A DNA stretch of 64,000 bases, taken from assembly GCA_947644545.1 (NCBI GenBank), contig CANRZW010000003.1, positions 1 through 64,000 of the forward strand. Reading direction: 5' to 3'. A program made the translations under genes and the position numbers. Shown here one piece after another: positions 34,115 through 42,005 of the stretch. Position 1 is the stretch's first letter, and every line of letters starts with the position of its first letter. The notes beneath the pieces were generated by a model that worked only from the letters and a program-made list of their open reading frames with translations, made no database searches and was not told the origin of the DNA. This DNA is from an uncultured Lachnospiraceae bacterium (GTDB lineage: Bacteria; Bacillota; Clostridia; Lachnospirales; Lachnospiraceae).

Positions 34115-34144
34115 ATCGTGATATGGAATGAACGGGAGATGCAA

Positions 34145-34717
34145 ATGAGCTATTTAAGGAAAATTGAATATGAAATTGTCCTGAAAGATTCCTTTTGGGT
34201 GATCAGGAGCTGTCCGAAATGTGGCAGAAAGACGCATTATAGAAACACAAATAAATTCCGCATCAATGCCAATGGCAATAAACTGGATGTCTGGCTGATC
34301 TATCATTGTACGGAATGTAAACACACGCTCAATATAGCCATTTATGAACGGAAGAAGGTTTCTTCGATACCAAAAGAAGAATATCAATGTTTTCTGGAAA
34401 ATGATGAAACGCTGGCGGAAATGTATGGCAAAAGGATGCAGCTGTTTCGGACAAATAAAGTGGACATTGATCCTGACAAACTGCATTATGAATTTGTAAA
34501 GCAGCATGAGACTATGGAAAACTGTGAATTTGGAGAGCAGGTTGTGATCACGATAAACAATCCCTGTCAATTAAAGATTCATCCGGAAAAGCAAATTGCC
34601 ATGGTTTTGGGATTGTCTCGAAGTCAGGTTAAAAGTCTGCTCGAGAAGGGGGATATAGGCCCGAAGGCAGAAATGCCTCAGACTATTACTTTCAGTGTTA
34701 ACGCCTGCCGGATTTAA
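34145..34717 (+). CDS. DUF1062 family protein
   Basis: 190 residues. The N-terminal SCPKCGRKTHYRNTNKFRIN and YHCTECKHTLNIAIYER form a four-Cys zinc ribbon (CPKC and CTEC), the mark of DUF1062. The C-terminal third (LGLSRSQVKSLLEKGDI) resembles a small helix-turn-helix. A nucleic-acid-binding regulatory role fits but is not shown. The ATG at 34145 has GGGAG six bases upstream; an upstream ATG at 34118 lies beside the leader hairpin and is less likely. A strong terminator follows. Confidence 0.85.
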   Translation: MSYLRKIEYEIVLKDSFWVIRSCPKCGRKTHYRNTNKFRINANGNKLDVWLIYHCTECKHTLNIAIYERKKVSSIPKEEYQCFLENDETLAEMYGKRMQLFRTNKVDIDPDKLHYEFVKQHETMENCEFGEQVVITINNPCQLKIHPEKQIAMVLGLSRSQVKSLLEKGDIGPKAEMPQTITFSVNACRI

Positions 34718-34743
34718 ATGCTGTAAACGGCGGCAATATTATA

Positions 34744-34779
34744 AACGGCGGTTTTGATACGGATTTCAAAACCGCCGTT
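34744..34779. terminator. Terminator between DUF1062 and hydrolase genes
   Basis: Perfect 14-bp inverted repeat AACGGCGGTTTTGA / TCAAAACCGCCGTT with an 8-base loop between convergent genes. The internal TTTT/AAAA makes it suitable for both directions. Confidence 0.8.
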
Positions 34780-34798
34780 AACCATTAATATCCTGGTT

Positions 34799-35602
34799 CT
34801 AATCTCTGCAAAGAATATTGTGCTCCGCCCAAAAATCCTGCAGCACTTCATTGAATTTCTGCGGTACATCCATATTCACGCAGTGCCCGGCATCATCAAA
34901 GATGACCATCCTGCTTTGCGGCTCTGCTTTCTTCCACATCTCTACGGCGCTCAGTTCCATTGGCAGATCGTATTTTCCACACCCGATCAGCAGTGGATAT
35001 GTTCTGGGTGCCGTCTCTTGTCTGTTTACCATACTGCCCAGAGAGGACAGATATTGAAAGGATCTCTTTGGAAACCGGATATTCATAGCGTAGAATTGAT
35101 CCTGCGCCTGCTGCGTATAGGCGGATATTTTCCTGTTTGCCCGGGCAAACCATTTGATGGAGATCAGGGCTTTCAGCATCATAAGCATCTGGGATGCGAA
35201 ATTTTCTTTCTGCATTCCGGGGTCAAAATGATTGATATCGTAGCCGCCGAAGCAGGCAAGGGAACTTACCGCGGCAGGATACCTGTTTGCAAAATCCTGT
35301 GCCAGGACGGCTCCCAGAGAAACGCCGACAATGTGCACTTTCTCTATCTTTTCCTTTTTCAGGATATTGTATATCCAGAGGGACATTTTATTGATACTGT
35401 CGCCCCTTCTGGTGTCGGTTGACTGTCCGTGCCCGATGAGATCGACTGCCAGCACGTTATAGCTGTCTTTGAAATACGCCGTTTGTGCGTCAAACATTCT
35501 GTGATCCACAAATGCGGCATGGAGAAAGAGAACCCATTCCCTGTGGTCGCGTCCGCTGATATAATAAGTAATTGGCGAGTTGTCTGCTCTGAATGACTGC
35601 AT
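34799..35602 (-). CDS. Alpha/beta hydrolase
   Basis: About 267 residues. The oxyanion strand VLFLHAAFVDHRMFD, the nucleophile elbow GVSLGA (Ser near residue 105), an acidic residue in IGCGKYDLP and the catalytic His in DDAGHCVNMDVP give a complete Ser-Asp-His fold. It resembles 3-oxoadipate enol-lactonase/haloperoxidase-like esterases, a broad group in which substrate cannot be inferred. ACGGGGAC precedes the ATG at 35602; a TTG further upstream is possible. It stands alone between a convergent terminator and a divergent sigma-factor gene. Confidence 0.88.
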   Translation of the reverse strand: MQSFRADNSPITYYISGRDHREWVLFLHAAFVDHRMFDAQTAYFKDSYNVLAVDLIGHGQSTDTRRGDSINKMSLWIYNILKKEKIEKVHIVGVSLGAVLAQDFANRYPAAVSSLACFGGYDINHFDPGMQKENFASQMLMMLKALISIKWFARANRKISAYTQQAQDQFYAMNIRFPKRSFQYLSSLGSMVNRQETAPRTYPLLIGCGKYDLPMELSAVEMWKKAEPQSRMVIFDDAGHCVNMDVPQKFNEVLQDFWAEHNILCRD

Positions 35603-35805
35603 TTTTTCGTCCCCGTTTCCTTGATAAATGTGTGACAAAAAAATTATACCGTATGAAGACGGGGAAATAAAGAAGCAAATAAATATTACAAATAGTTTGT
35701 GACAAAAAGAGGGGCTGGCGCGTCTTATCTATGAGATCTCAAGATTGCAACATCACACGGAAGCTATAGCAAACTTACATAACAACGCAGAAAGGAGATG
35801 CATTC

Positions 35806-36270
35806 ATGTATGATGTGATGGAATTGTTCCGCCTCTATAAGGATGATGTCTACAGGCTGGCGGTCAGTTACACCCATTCCATCCAGGATGCGGAAGATGT
35901 CTGTCAGACGGTCTTTCTGAAACTGATGGAGCAGAGCAGCCTGACGCCCGGCAGGGAGAAGGCATGGCTGATGCAGGTGACGGCCAACCAGTGCCGGAGT
36001 CTCCTGCGCTCTGTCTGGAGGAAAAGGACAGGGCCGTTTGAAGAAGCGCACAGGGAAGAGATAGTGTTTGAACAGCCCGCACAGAGTGATGTCTGGGAAT
36101 GTATCGGCAGGCTGAAACCCAAATATCGTATCGTCGTCTATCTTTTCTATTATGAAGGATATACGGTCCGGGAAATCGGAGAGATACTACATATTTCTGA
36201 CAGTGCTGTCACAACAAGAATGTCGCGGGCAAGGAGGATATTGGAGGAAGCGTTAAAGGAGGAGGTCTGA
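35806..36270 (+). CDS. ECF RNA polymerase sigma factor (cassette 1)
   Basis: 154 residues. Region 2 is at the N-terminus (YKDDVYRLAVSYTHSIQDAEDVCQTVFLKL), cited here only by its start YKDDVYRLAVSY and the DAEDVCQTVF core that contacts the -10. Region 4 is near the C-terminus (YEGYTVREIGEILHISDSAV), the -35 reader. GAAAGGAG precedes the ATG. The following gene, three bases after the stop, encodes a membrane protein likely to be its anti-sigma partner. Target promoters cannot be named. Confidence 0.92.
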   Translation: MYDVMELFRLYKDDVYRLAVSYTHSIQDAEDVCQTVFLKLMEQSSLTPGREKAWLMQVTANQCRSLLRSVWRKRTGPFEEAHREEIVFEQPAQSDVWECIGRLKPKYRIVVYLFYYEGYTVREIGEILHISDSAVTTRMSRARRILEEALKEEV

Positions 36271-36273
36271 TTG

Positions 36274-36906
36274 ATGGAAAACAGAGTGAAAGAAGTATAT
36301 GGACAGATCAGAATGCCGGAGCAGTGCAGCCAGCGTATTGAAGGGGCAATGCGAAATAAACAGCGAAATAAGCAGGCGGACACATCAAAAAATCCGGCGG
36401 GATACAGACGGCTTCCGGGGCCGGCAGTCGCGTTGGCAGCGGCTCTGCTGCTGGTGCTGGTCAACGGAACCGCATATGCATATACCGGAGAGGGGATCAT
36501 CAGCCGGATTTTATCTTTTGCCAACAATGCCATATTTACGGAATCGGTGGATGAAGAGGGGAATATGGTTTCCAGCGCCACGCTTGACACGGCAAATGCG
36601 ACGGCACCGGCAGTCTATCAGGATGGCCGTCTCTGGTTTACGGCGAACGGAGAAAATATCGACATTACGGAGCAGATTTCCGACAGTCAGGCGTATATTT
36701 ATGATTACAGGGACAGCCAGGGGATCAAGCATTATCTGATCCTGGGCGGCGATCCGGAAACGTTCAGCTATGCGGAATTTCTGTATGATGAGAATAAAAA
36801 TCCGGCATGGGTCGGGGGATATTTCACGTCAGGAAAAGTGGGAGAAACGATCAATCCCGTCTGGCTGGAGAATGCCAAGGCGAAACTTGGGATTCCGTGG
36901 CCGTAG
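36274..36906 (+). CDS. Putative anti-sigma factor, single-pass membrane protein
   Basis: 210 residues: about 48 cytoplasmic residues, one hydrophobic segment (VALAAALLLVLVNGTAYAY, about 50-68), then an extracellular domain with LWFTANGENIDITEQI and HYLILGGDPETFSYAEF. I do not recognise the extracellular family. Position straight after an ECF sigma gene with AAAGGAGGAGG as ribosome site suggests an anti-sigma factor that holds the sigma at the membrane. No zinc-binding HxxxCxxC motif is present. It is shorter than the DUF4179 partner of cassette 2. Confidence 0.65.
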   Translation: MENRVKEVYGQIRMPEQCSQRIEGAMRNKQRNKQADTSKNPAGYRRLPGPAVALAAALLLVLVNGTAYAYTGEGIISRILSFANNAIFTESVDEEGNMVSSATLDTANATAPAVYQDGRLWFTANGENIDITEQISDSQAYIYDYRDSQGIKHYLILGGDPETFSYAEFLYDENKNPAWVGGYFTSGKVGETINPVWLENAKAKLGIPWP

Positions 36907-36955
36907 GTAAAAACAGTGATTGTTGATGTTCAAATGTCATCAGGTTAAGGCGGAC

Positions 36956-37091
36956 GCACCTGACAGGATAGGTTCTTCTGCGAACACGCTTTCGCTCGGT
37001 TCCAAACGCAGCGGTACCAGGTTCGTGAAAAACCTCACCAGGTACCGGCGTTTTCCAACGGTTCTCAGAAGAATCCTGTTCTATCAGGTGC
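36956..37091. other. 136-bp structured element with imperfect terminal inverted repeats
   Basis: Within the gene-free stretch 36907-37213, outer arms GCACCTGA (36956-36963) and TCAGGTGC (37084-37091) enclose CAGGA/TCCTG, then TTCTTCTG (36973-36980) and CAGAAGAA (37066-37073). An inner stem CGGTACC (37012-37018) / GGTACCG (37041-37047) contains AGGTT/AACCT. The layout suits either a structured RNA or a MITE-like element with about 30-bp imperfect ends. No open frame lies inside. Confidence 0.6.
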
Positions 37092-37213
37092 TGTGTACTG
37101 GCTTAATTAACTGATATTGTTTGTGAAAAAGAAAAATATAACGCCGATTGTCCACGATAGATTTGAGATTGGATAAAGAGATTATTATGAAACCTAGTAA
37201 AAAGGAGACTGTT

Positions 37214-38446
37214 ATGAAGAACAAATGGATAAAAACACTGGCGGTGGCACTGGCCGTGGTCTGCATGGCCGGATGCGGGGTGAAGGATGCGGCAGGACCG
37301 CTTTCGGAAGGCGTGATGGCGAAGGAAGCAGAGTCCGGTCAGGATCTGGCAGAGAAGGTGTCTGCGGAAACGAAGGCTGCGTCGAAGGGCAGACAGGATA
37401 AGCGTGCGGCGGCTCTGAACGGGGAATTGTTCGACGGCCGGAGCATACAGATCTGGAAGGGGAAGGAAAATACGCTTCTGACTTTAAAGGAAGATATGCT
37501 GTATCTTTATGACGCGGTGACGGCACAGATCGTGGCGCAGACGAAGACAGAAGAATGGGATATGCTTGACTTTTATTCGTATAAGGATGGATATTGTGCG
37601 ATCGGTGTACCCAAAAGCGGATTACCCTATGCGGATGCGGAGAAAGAGGGGGAACAGATGGTGGGATTCAGCTTTGAAGGGGAGATGGGCTGTCTGTGTA
37701 TTTTTTATGATAATGTCCTGAAAGAGACGCGGAGAATGGTTTTGAATGATATTGTACCGACCGCAGCGCTGGCTGAATGGACTGTTTCACATGACGGAAC
37801 ACTGCTTGCCTATTGCGATAATTGGGAGGGGATGAATCTTTACGATCTCAACAGCCGGAAGAAACAGAAAGTGACGGATTTGTGGACGAGTGAAAACAAC
37901 ATTGATCTTTTGGGGGCTTCAGCGCTCTTCTTTGATGAAGACGACAGTCATATTGTGTTTAGCGGTCAGACGGATCAGAATGGCACATCGGTTCCGTCAT
38001 GGGGGCTGGTCGGCATAGACGGCAAAGGCTATGAAAATCATATCATGCAGTATGATCTTGGCACGGCGACAGGGTACAGCGGCAAAAAGCTGCTGTTTGG
38101 AGAGGATAGCCTGTTCTTTGAGGGCGGAATGGGTGTGATCGATACGAAAACGGGAAAGGCGGCGTACAATACGGAGAAGGTAAGTTCACTGCCGGTAAGC
38201 GGACCTTTCTTTTCTGATGACGGATCGGTCTATGTCACGGCGGCTCTGGATACGACCCGGATGGAGATTGCGGTCTGGCGGACGTCGGATTTCTCCTTAC
38301 TGCATAAAGAAGTGATTGAGGACGACAGAGAAGAGATGTTCTACCGTTCTCCCCAGGTATGCCTGTTCCCGGAGCTTCGGGCGTGCATTGTCTGTATGGG
38401 AGGGCATAACGATATCCCCCAGAAGACAGTGCTTGTGCAGTACTGA
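37214..38446 (+). CDS. Putative lipoprotein with beta-propeller-like body
   Basis: 410 residues. Signal peptide and lipobox AVVCMAGC place the lipidated Cys near residue 20. The mature part is strand-rich with recurring short units ending in D-G or W (DGTLLAYCDNWEGMNLYDL, DDSHIVFSGQTDQNGT, DDGSVYVTAALDTT), like WD40/TolB-type propellers, though the exact family was not recognised. AAAGGAG lies six bases before the ATG at 37214. It lies between two sigma/anti-sigma cassettes and may sense envelope state; that is inference. Confidence 0.7.
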   Translation: MKNKWIKTLAVALAVVCMAGCGVKDAAGPLSEGVMAKEAESGQDLAEKVSAETKAASKGRQDKRAAALNGELFDGRSIQIWKGKENTLLTLKEDMLYLYDAVTAQIVAQTKTEEWDMLDFYSYKDGYCAIGVPKSGLPYADAEKEGEQMVGFSFEGEMGCLCIFYDNVLKETRRMVLNDIVPTAALAEWTVSHDGTLLAYCDNWEGMNLYDLNSRKKQKVTDLWTSENNIDLLGASALFFDEDDSHIVFSGQTDQNGTSVPSWGLVGIDGKGYENHIMQYDLGTATGYSGKKLLFGEDSLFFEGGMGVIDTKTGKAAYNTEKVSSLPVSGPFFSDDGSVYVTAALDTTRMEIAVWRTSDFSLLHKEVIEDDREEMFYRSPQVCLFPELRACIVCMGGHNDIPQKTVLVQY

Positions 38447-38472
38447 ATTGCATAGAAGATTTTAAGAGTGGA

Positions 38473-38510
38473 AGAGACCGGTCCGTTTGTGAGAGGACCG
38501 GTCTCTTTCT
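38473..38510. terminator. Strong terminator between lipoprotein and DUF4179 genes
   Basis: Perfect 12-bp arms AGAGACCGGTCC (38473-38484) and GGACCGGTCTCT (38495-38506) with a 10-base loop, then TTCT. Placed between convergent genes. Confidence 0.8.
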
Positions 38511-38539
38511 GATCATTGTGGTATACTGTTCCGGCACAC

Positions 38540-39571
38540 TTATGGAAGCAGGATCTCATCCATGGCATCGCCTACCAGGAGTGCGCTGGCCTTGTCCACG
38601 TCAATTACGTTGGAGAATCGCGCTGTCTTCGTATAATCGCCATCACTGTATCCGGCCGTGAGTTCCTGGTATCCCATCTCCTCTATAACCGTGCCGTCCT
38701 CATACCGGATGCCGTTGACGAATAAAGAACGCAGGGTGTCTGCCTGATCCAGATTGATTCCTTCCAGTGTTTCCAGCTGTCTGATATCTTCTTCCTCGCA
38801 GGTTACTTTCACGCTGATCGGTGTAAGTTCTACTGTTTTAACCGTGACTGCGCAGCCTGCGATCTGGTAATCTTTGTTGACTTCATAACGGACAGGTTTT
38901 GTAGTGTGCAGATTGAGTGCGAATTCCCAGTTTCCTTCTAAGACCGGACTACCGGCGACTGCCTTTTCTCCCGGCGCATTCAGCGAGGTAAACTGAATCT
39001 TCATAGTCAGGTTTTCCTCACCGGGATTTTGTTTCGTCCCTGTGATCTCAAAGTATCTGCTGTTGGAGACGGCCTGTCTGTGTTCGTCTACAAAATTCCA
39101 GTTTAACATACTGAAGGGATCGGAGCCGTCCGGGTAATCAATAGAAAAATTCATATTATGGCCGGGTGTGATCTGGATCGATTCATCCGCTGCCGTTATT
39201 TCAAACAGCGCGTAGAAGCAGTTATTATCCTGAATGGTCTGTATCGCCTGCAGGGTAAGCCCGCCATCCGATATCGTCTGATACGCTTCCTGTGCGATCT
39301 GATCCATCACCAGCTCTTTTTGCTGTTCCTCGTCTGCCTCAAAGACCTCCTGTGCCTGTTTGTTCCACTTAAAGATCTCTGACGCGCTCACAGTCATTCC
39401 AAGTACAGCTGTCATGGCAGCCGCTAAAATAATGATCTTATTCTTTTTCATCCGTTTCACCTTTTTGACCTTTCTGTCATCCAGCCCGGCAAGGGTACTT
39501 AATACAGTCTGATGCACATGCTCCGGCACCTCGGGAAATTCATCGTACCAGTTCTTTTTTTTCATATCCAT
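38540..39571 (-). CDS. DUF4179-type anti-sigma factor
   Basis: 343 residues. A short cytoplasmic part with WYDEFPEVPEHVHQTVLSTL, a basic stretch KVKKVKRMKKNK, one membrane helix (IIILAAAMTAVLGMTVSA, about 47-64) and a large extracellular domain that matches DUF4179-type proteins. These pair with ECF sigma factors in Clostridia. The start overlaps the sigma gene by about 30 bases, giving tight coupling. It should bind the sigma through the N-terminal part and sense an envelope signal through the outer domain. Confidence 0.8.
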   Translation of the reverse strand: MDMKKKNWYDEFPEVPEHVHQTVLSTLAGLDDRKVKKVKRMKKNKIIILAAAMTAVLGMTVSASEIFKWNKQAQEVFEADEEQQKELVMDQIAQEAYQTISDGGLTLQAIQTIQDNNCFYALFEITAADESIQITPGHNMNFSIDYPDGSDPFSMLNWNFVDEHRQAVSNSRYFEITGTKQNPGEENLTMKIQFTSLNAPGEKAVAGSPVLEGNWEFALNLHTTKPVRYEVNKDYQIAGCAVTVKTVELTPISVKVTCEEEDIRQLETLEGINLDQADTLRSLFVNGIRYEDGTVIEEMGYQELTAGYSDGDYTKTARFSNVIDVDKASALLVGDAMDEILLP

Positions 39572-40091
39572 ATACTCCCTCTAATTTTTCTTTTAAAAGT
39601 CTTCTGCCCCGATACAGCCTTGTTTTTACCGTACCCTGTGACAGCTTTAATATCCGGCAGATTTCTTTGATGGAAAATTCCTCCACATAAAACAGTACCA
39701 GGGGAATTCTGTAATGCTCATCCAATTCCATGACCACCTCGAACACATCCGGGTAATCCTCCTGCCCTGCAGCAGCCTTCACATCTTCATAGTAAATGCC
39801 CGTATTGTCCGGCCTGTTTTCATAGTAAGGTTCTGTTTCATAGTAATCTTCGTAAGGAACCTGCGCCTTTCTGGAACGGATAATATAGTTGCATTCGTTG
39901 ATCAGTATTCTGGTAAGCCATGTCTTGAAATACATCTCATTCCGTAAGGTTTGTAATTTTTCGAAAGCATGTAAGATTGCGTTTTGCATCGCATCGGCGC
40001 AGTCGTCATCATTTTTTAGAATAGACTTTGCGATGTGATACAGGCTCTTCTCAGCCTCAAGTACCTGTGCCGTAAACTGTTTCTTGTTCAT
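39540..40091 (-). CDS. ECF RNA polymerase sigma factor (cassette 2)
   Basis: 183 residues. Region 2 contains DDDCADAMQNAILHAFEKL and TWLTRILINECNYI; region 4 contains FSIKEICRILKLSQGTVKTR, the helix-turn-helix that reads the -35. The linker is acidic and Tyr-rich (YEDYYETEPYYENRPD), which is unusual. It is co-transcribed with the overlapping DUF4179 anti-sigma gene. A 16-bp palindrome (40140-40155) lies 50 bases upstream and may be a control site. Confidence 0.92.
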   Translation of the reverse strand: MNKKQFTAQVLEAEKSLYHIAKSILKNDDDCADAMQNAILHAFEKLQTLRNEMYFKTWLTRILINECNYIIRSRKAQVPYEDYYETEPYYENRPDNTGIYYEDVKAAAGQEDYPDVFEVVMELDEHYRIPLVLFYVEEFSIKEICRILKLSQGTVKTRLYRGRRLLKEKLEGVYGYEKKELVR

Positions 40092-40139
40092 TCTTTTATA
40101 GTCCTTATCGTTAAATTGCAGGCGGTTTGCCTGTTTTTA

Positions 40140-40155
40140 TGAAACGGCCGTTTCA
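40140..40155. promoter_or_regulatory. 16-bp palindrome before sigma cassette 2
   Basis: TGAAACGGCCGTTTCA is a perfect palindrome in the region 40092-40386 between the sigma gene and the TetR gene. Operator function is a guess from symmetry and position. Nothing else was recognised in that stretch. Confidence 0.4.
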
Positions 40156-40386
40156 TTTTACAATAATTAGATGATAGAGACGATGCAAAGGTCACAGATT
40201 TTTTCGGTTTTTTTAAAATGTCGTGCACGGGCTTGAATTTTCCCGTCACGGAACATGATTCGGAAAGCAGTAAAAGGGGAAAATATATGTCTGGAAAAGA
40301 TGTGGGAACTGAACGGGGCAAGAGTATTTTATCCTGCTCCCGGCGCAGGGCCGGATGGATGCGCACAGCCGGGAGTCAGGATAATA

Positions 40387-41016
40387 TCAGAGATCCGTTA
40401 CCGGCAGCGTCAGGTAATTGAGCGCTCCTTCCGGCACGCCCGTACCCCGTTCCAGCAGGGCTACCAGCCCGCGGATCGTACCTTCCGAGTCTTCGGCGGT
40501 GGCGGAGAGGAAGGTGTTGTCCAGCTTGACGGCGAGCACGATCAGGACGATCTCGGCAAGGGCAGCCGGGTATTCAAACTGAATATCGCCGATGGCGATG
40601 CCCTGCTTGATGATCTCGGTCAGGCTGGGTTTCAACTCGGAAATCAGATGATTCATGTATTTCTGGTGCAGAAAAGCGCTTTCCTGGGCGTTTGCCATGA
40701 CGGCTGCGCTGTTGTCCTGGCTTAAGAAGGCGTCCGAAGAGTTGCGGCACGCCTGCAGGATCATGGCCATGCGGGTAAAGGGAGAGATCTCTGTCTGTCC
40801 GGCCAGGGTTTTGGCCGTTTTCAACGGCTTCTCATAGTTTCGTTTGATCAGTGCGTCGAGGATCGCTTCCTTGGAAGGGAAATAGTAGTAGATGCTTCCC
40901 TTGCCGATTCCGGCTTTTTTCGCAATATCGCTGACGGAGATATTCTGTATTGTCTCGTCCTCCAGAAGCTGGTGGAGTGCGTCTAAGATTCTGTCATATT
41001 TCTTTGTGTCCGGCAT
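40387..41016 (-). CDS. TetR-family regulator of the lipid/peptide-like operon
   Basis: 209 residues. The N-terminal helix-turn-helix is NISVSDIAKKAGIGKGSIYY with the usual following YYFPSKEAILDAL. The C-terminal ligand domain is helical and unassigned. The ATG at 41016 is set by the leader element whose GGAGG lies five bases upstream. The gene is divergent from the SCP2/hydrolase/condensation/ACP/ligase operon. Two palindromic sites (41240-41255 and 41283-41299), the first overlapping that operon's promoter, are probable operators, so the protein most likely represses the operon until a lipid-like ligand binds. Confidence 0.92.
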   Translation of the reverse strand: MPDTKKYDRILDALHQLLEDETIQNISVSDIAKKAGIGKGSIYYYFPSKEAILDALIKRNYEKPLKTAKTLAGQTEISPFTRMAMILQACRNSSDAFLSQDNSAAVMANAQESAFLHQKYMNHLISELKPSLTEIIKQGIAIGDIQFEYPAALAEIVLIVLAVKLDNTFLSATAEDSEGTIRGLVALLERGTGVPEGALNYLTLPVTDL

Positions 41017-41057
41017 AGTTTCCTCCATTCCGAAGCGTTTTTTGCTGAGGAACGCGT
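41014..41057 (-). promoter_or_regulatory. Recurrent leader element, copy before the TetR gene
   Basis: On the minus strand GCGTT (41055-41051), CCTCAGC, an A-run, AACGC (41039-41035), TTCGGAATGGAGG, AAACT and the ATG. It is identical except for one base to the dehydrogenase copy at 17989-18032, while the genes behind the two are unrelated. Confidence 0.7.
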
Positions 41058-41239
41058 GCATGGCGTACCTGCGTCCTTTGCTGTCGCTGTCTCTGACACG
41101 TTCTCTGGAAAACACAGCGCTTTTCATGAATATTTCGCAAATAATATAAGCAATCATATCATAAACGGGATTTCCATACAATTATAAATAGTGCCATAAA
41201 AACCGGAAAAACTGATGTGTAAATTAGATAAAAATGTAG

Positions 41240-41299
41240 TTGACCGATGGTCGAAAAGTGTGGTACTGTTTGTTTAGAGGCGTTCGACCATCGGTCGAA
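41240..41299. promoter_or_regulatory. Two TetR-type operators over the SCP2-operon promoter
   Basis: TTGACCGATGGTCGAA (41240-41255) and TTCGACCATCGGTCGAA (41283-41299) share the dyad GACC-N3-GGTC. The first overlaps a -35 TTGACC (41240-41245), which with an 18-bp spacer and TGGTACTGT (-10 at 41264-41269) makes a plus-strand promoter. The rest of 41017-41442 holds the TetR leader and nothing else recognised. Confidence 0.7.
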
Positions 41300-41442
41300 A
41301 TGCCGCGAATTATGGAGCGTATACATCATGTCAGTCACAACGGCGCATTCTATAAGACAGGAAACGGTGCGGCAGGAGAGACATCTGCACTGCCGCAAAG
41401 CGATGTTACACTATGAGGGGAGAAAAAGGAGGATAAGGAAAA

Positions 41443-41886
41443 ATGACTTACGCAGATTTATTTTATGAGATCAAGGGAAAATTTATGGGAGCCGATGTGA
41501 GTGATATTCATGAGCATCTTGCGTTCCAGTTCAACATCGAGGATGAGGAAGCGGGCGGCGCGTTCTATGTGGAAGTGAAGGACGGCGTGCTTTATGTGGA
41601 ACCTTACGAGTACTATGACAGGGATGCGATGTTCATCTGTGCGCCCGAGGTACTGTTTGCCATTGCGGACGGAACGATGGATCCGGTGGCTGCCTTTACA
41701 GAGCAGAAGCTGCGGGTGGAAGGCAATATCGAGAAGGCGCTGCGGCTGAAAGAGATCATCGAGATGAAGAAGGCCGCGCAGGAGAAGAGCCTGGCGAAGA
41801 AGGCGGCAGATAAGGTGGTAGACACGGTTGTGAAGACCGTAGCCAAGAAAGTAGTGGAGAAAGAGAACAAGAAGAATAAGAAGTAA
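41443..41886 (+). CDS. SCP2 sterol-carrier-like protein
   Basis: 147 residues. The first 105 form an SCP2-type lipid-binding fold (HLAFQFNIEDEEAGGAFYVE, VKDGVLYVEPYEYYDRDAMF and ALRLKEIIEMKKAA). The last 40 are an amphipathic Lys/Ala/Val-rich helix (KVVDTVVKTVAKKVVEK) that could sit on a membrane. SCP2 domains bind acyl chains or acyl-CoA. As first gene of the TetR-controlled operon it may hold or deliver the acyl substrate or product of the enzymes that follow. GGAGGATAAGGAAAA precedes the ATG. Confidence 0.8.
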   Translation: MTYADLFYEIKGKFMGADVSDIHEHLAFQFNIEDEEAGGAFYVEVKDGVLYVEPYEYYDRDAMFICAPEVLFAIADGTMDPVAAFTEQKLRVEGNIEKALRLKEIIEMKKAAQEKSLAKKAADKVVDTVVKTVAKKVVEKENKKNKK

Positions 41887-42005
41887 GAGTAAAAGTATTT
41901 AAGAGCGTAAAGCAAAAAACAAAGCGCTAAGAGTATAAAGTAAGAAGAGCAGGAAGCCAAAACATTTAAGAGCATAAAACCATAAAGAAAGAAGATGATA
42001 TAACG

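Noticed and set aside
34697-34705. Further GTTAAC sites as members of the ATAGTTAACGA operator set
   Set aside because: GTTAAC alone occurs several times (for example near 15080, 24908, 33275 and 34697) without the flanking bases and inside coding sequence or leaders.
40255-40725. 156-codon plus-strand frame
   Set aside because: Antisense shadow of the TetR gene; no ribosome site and no family resemblance.
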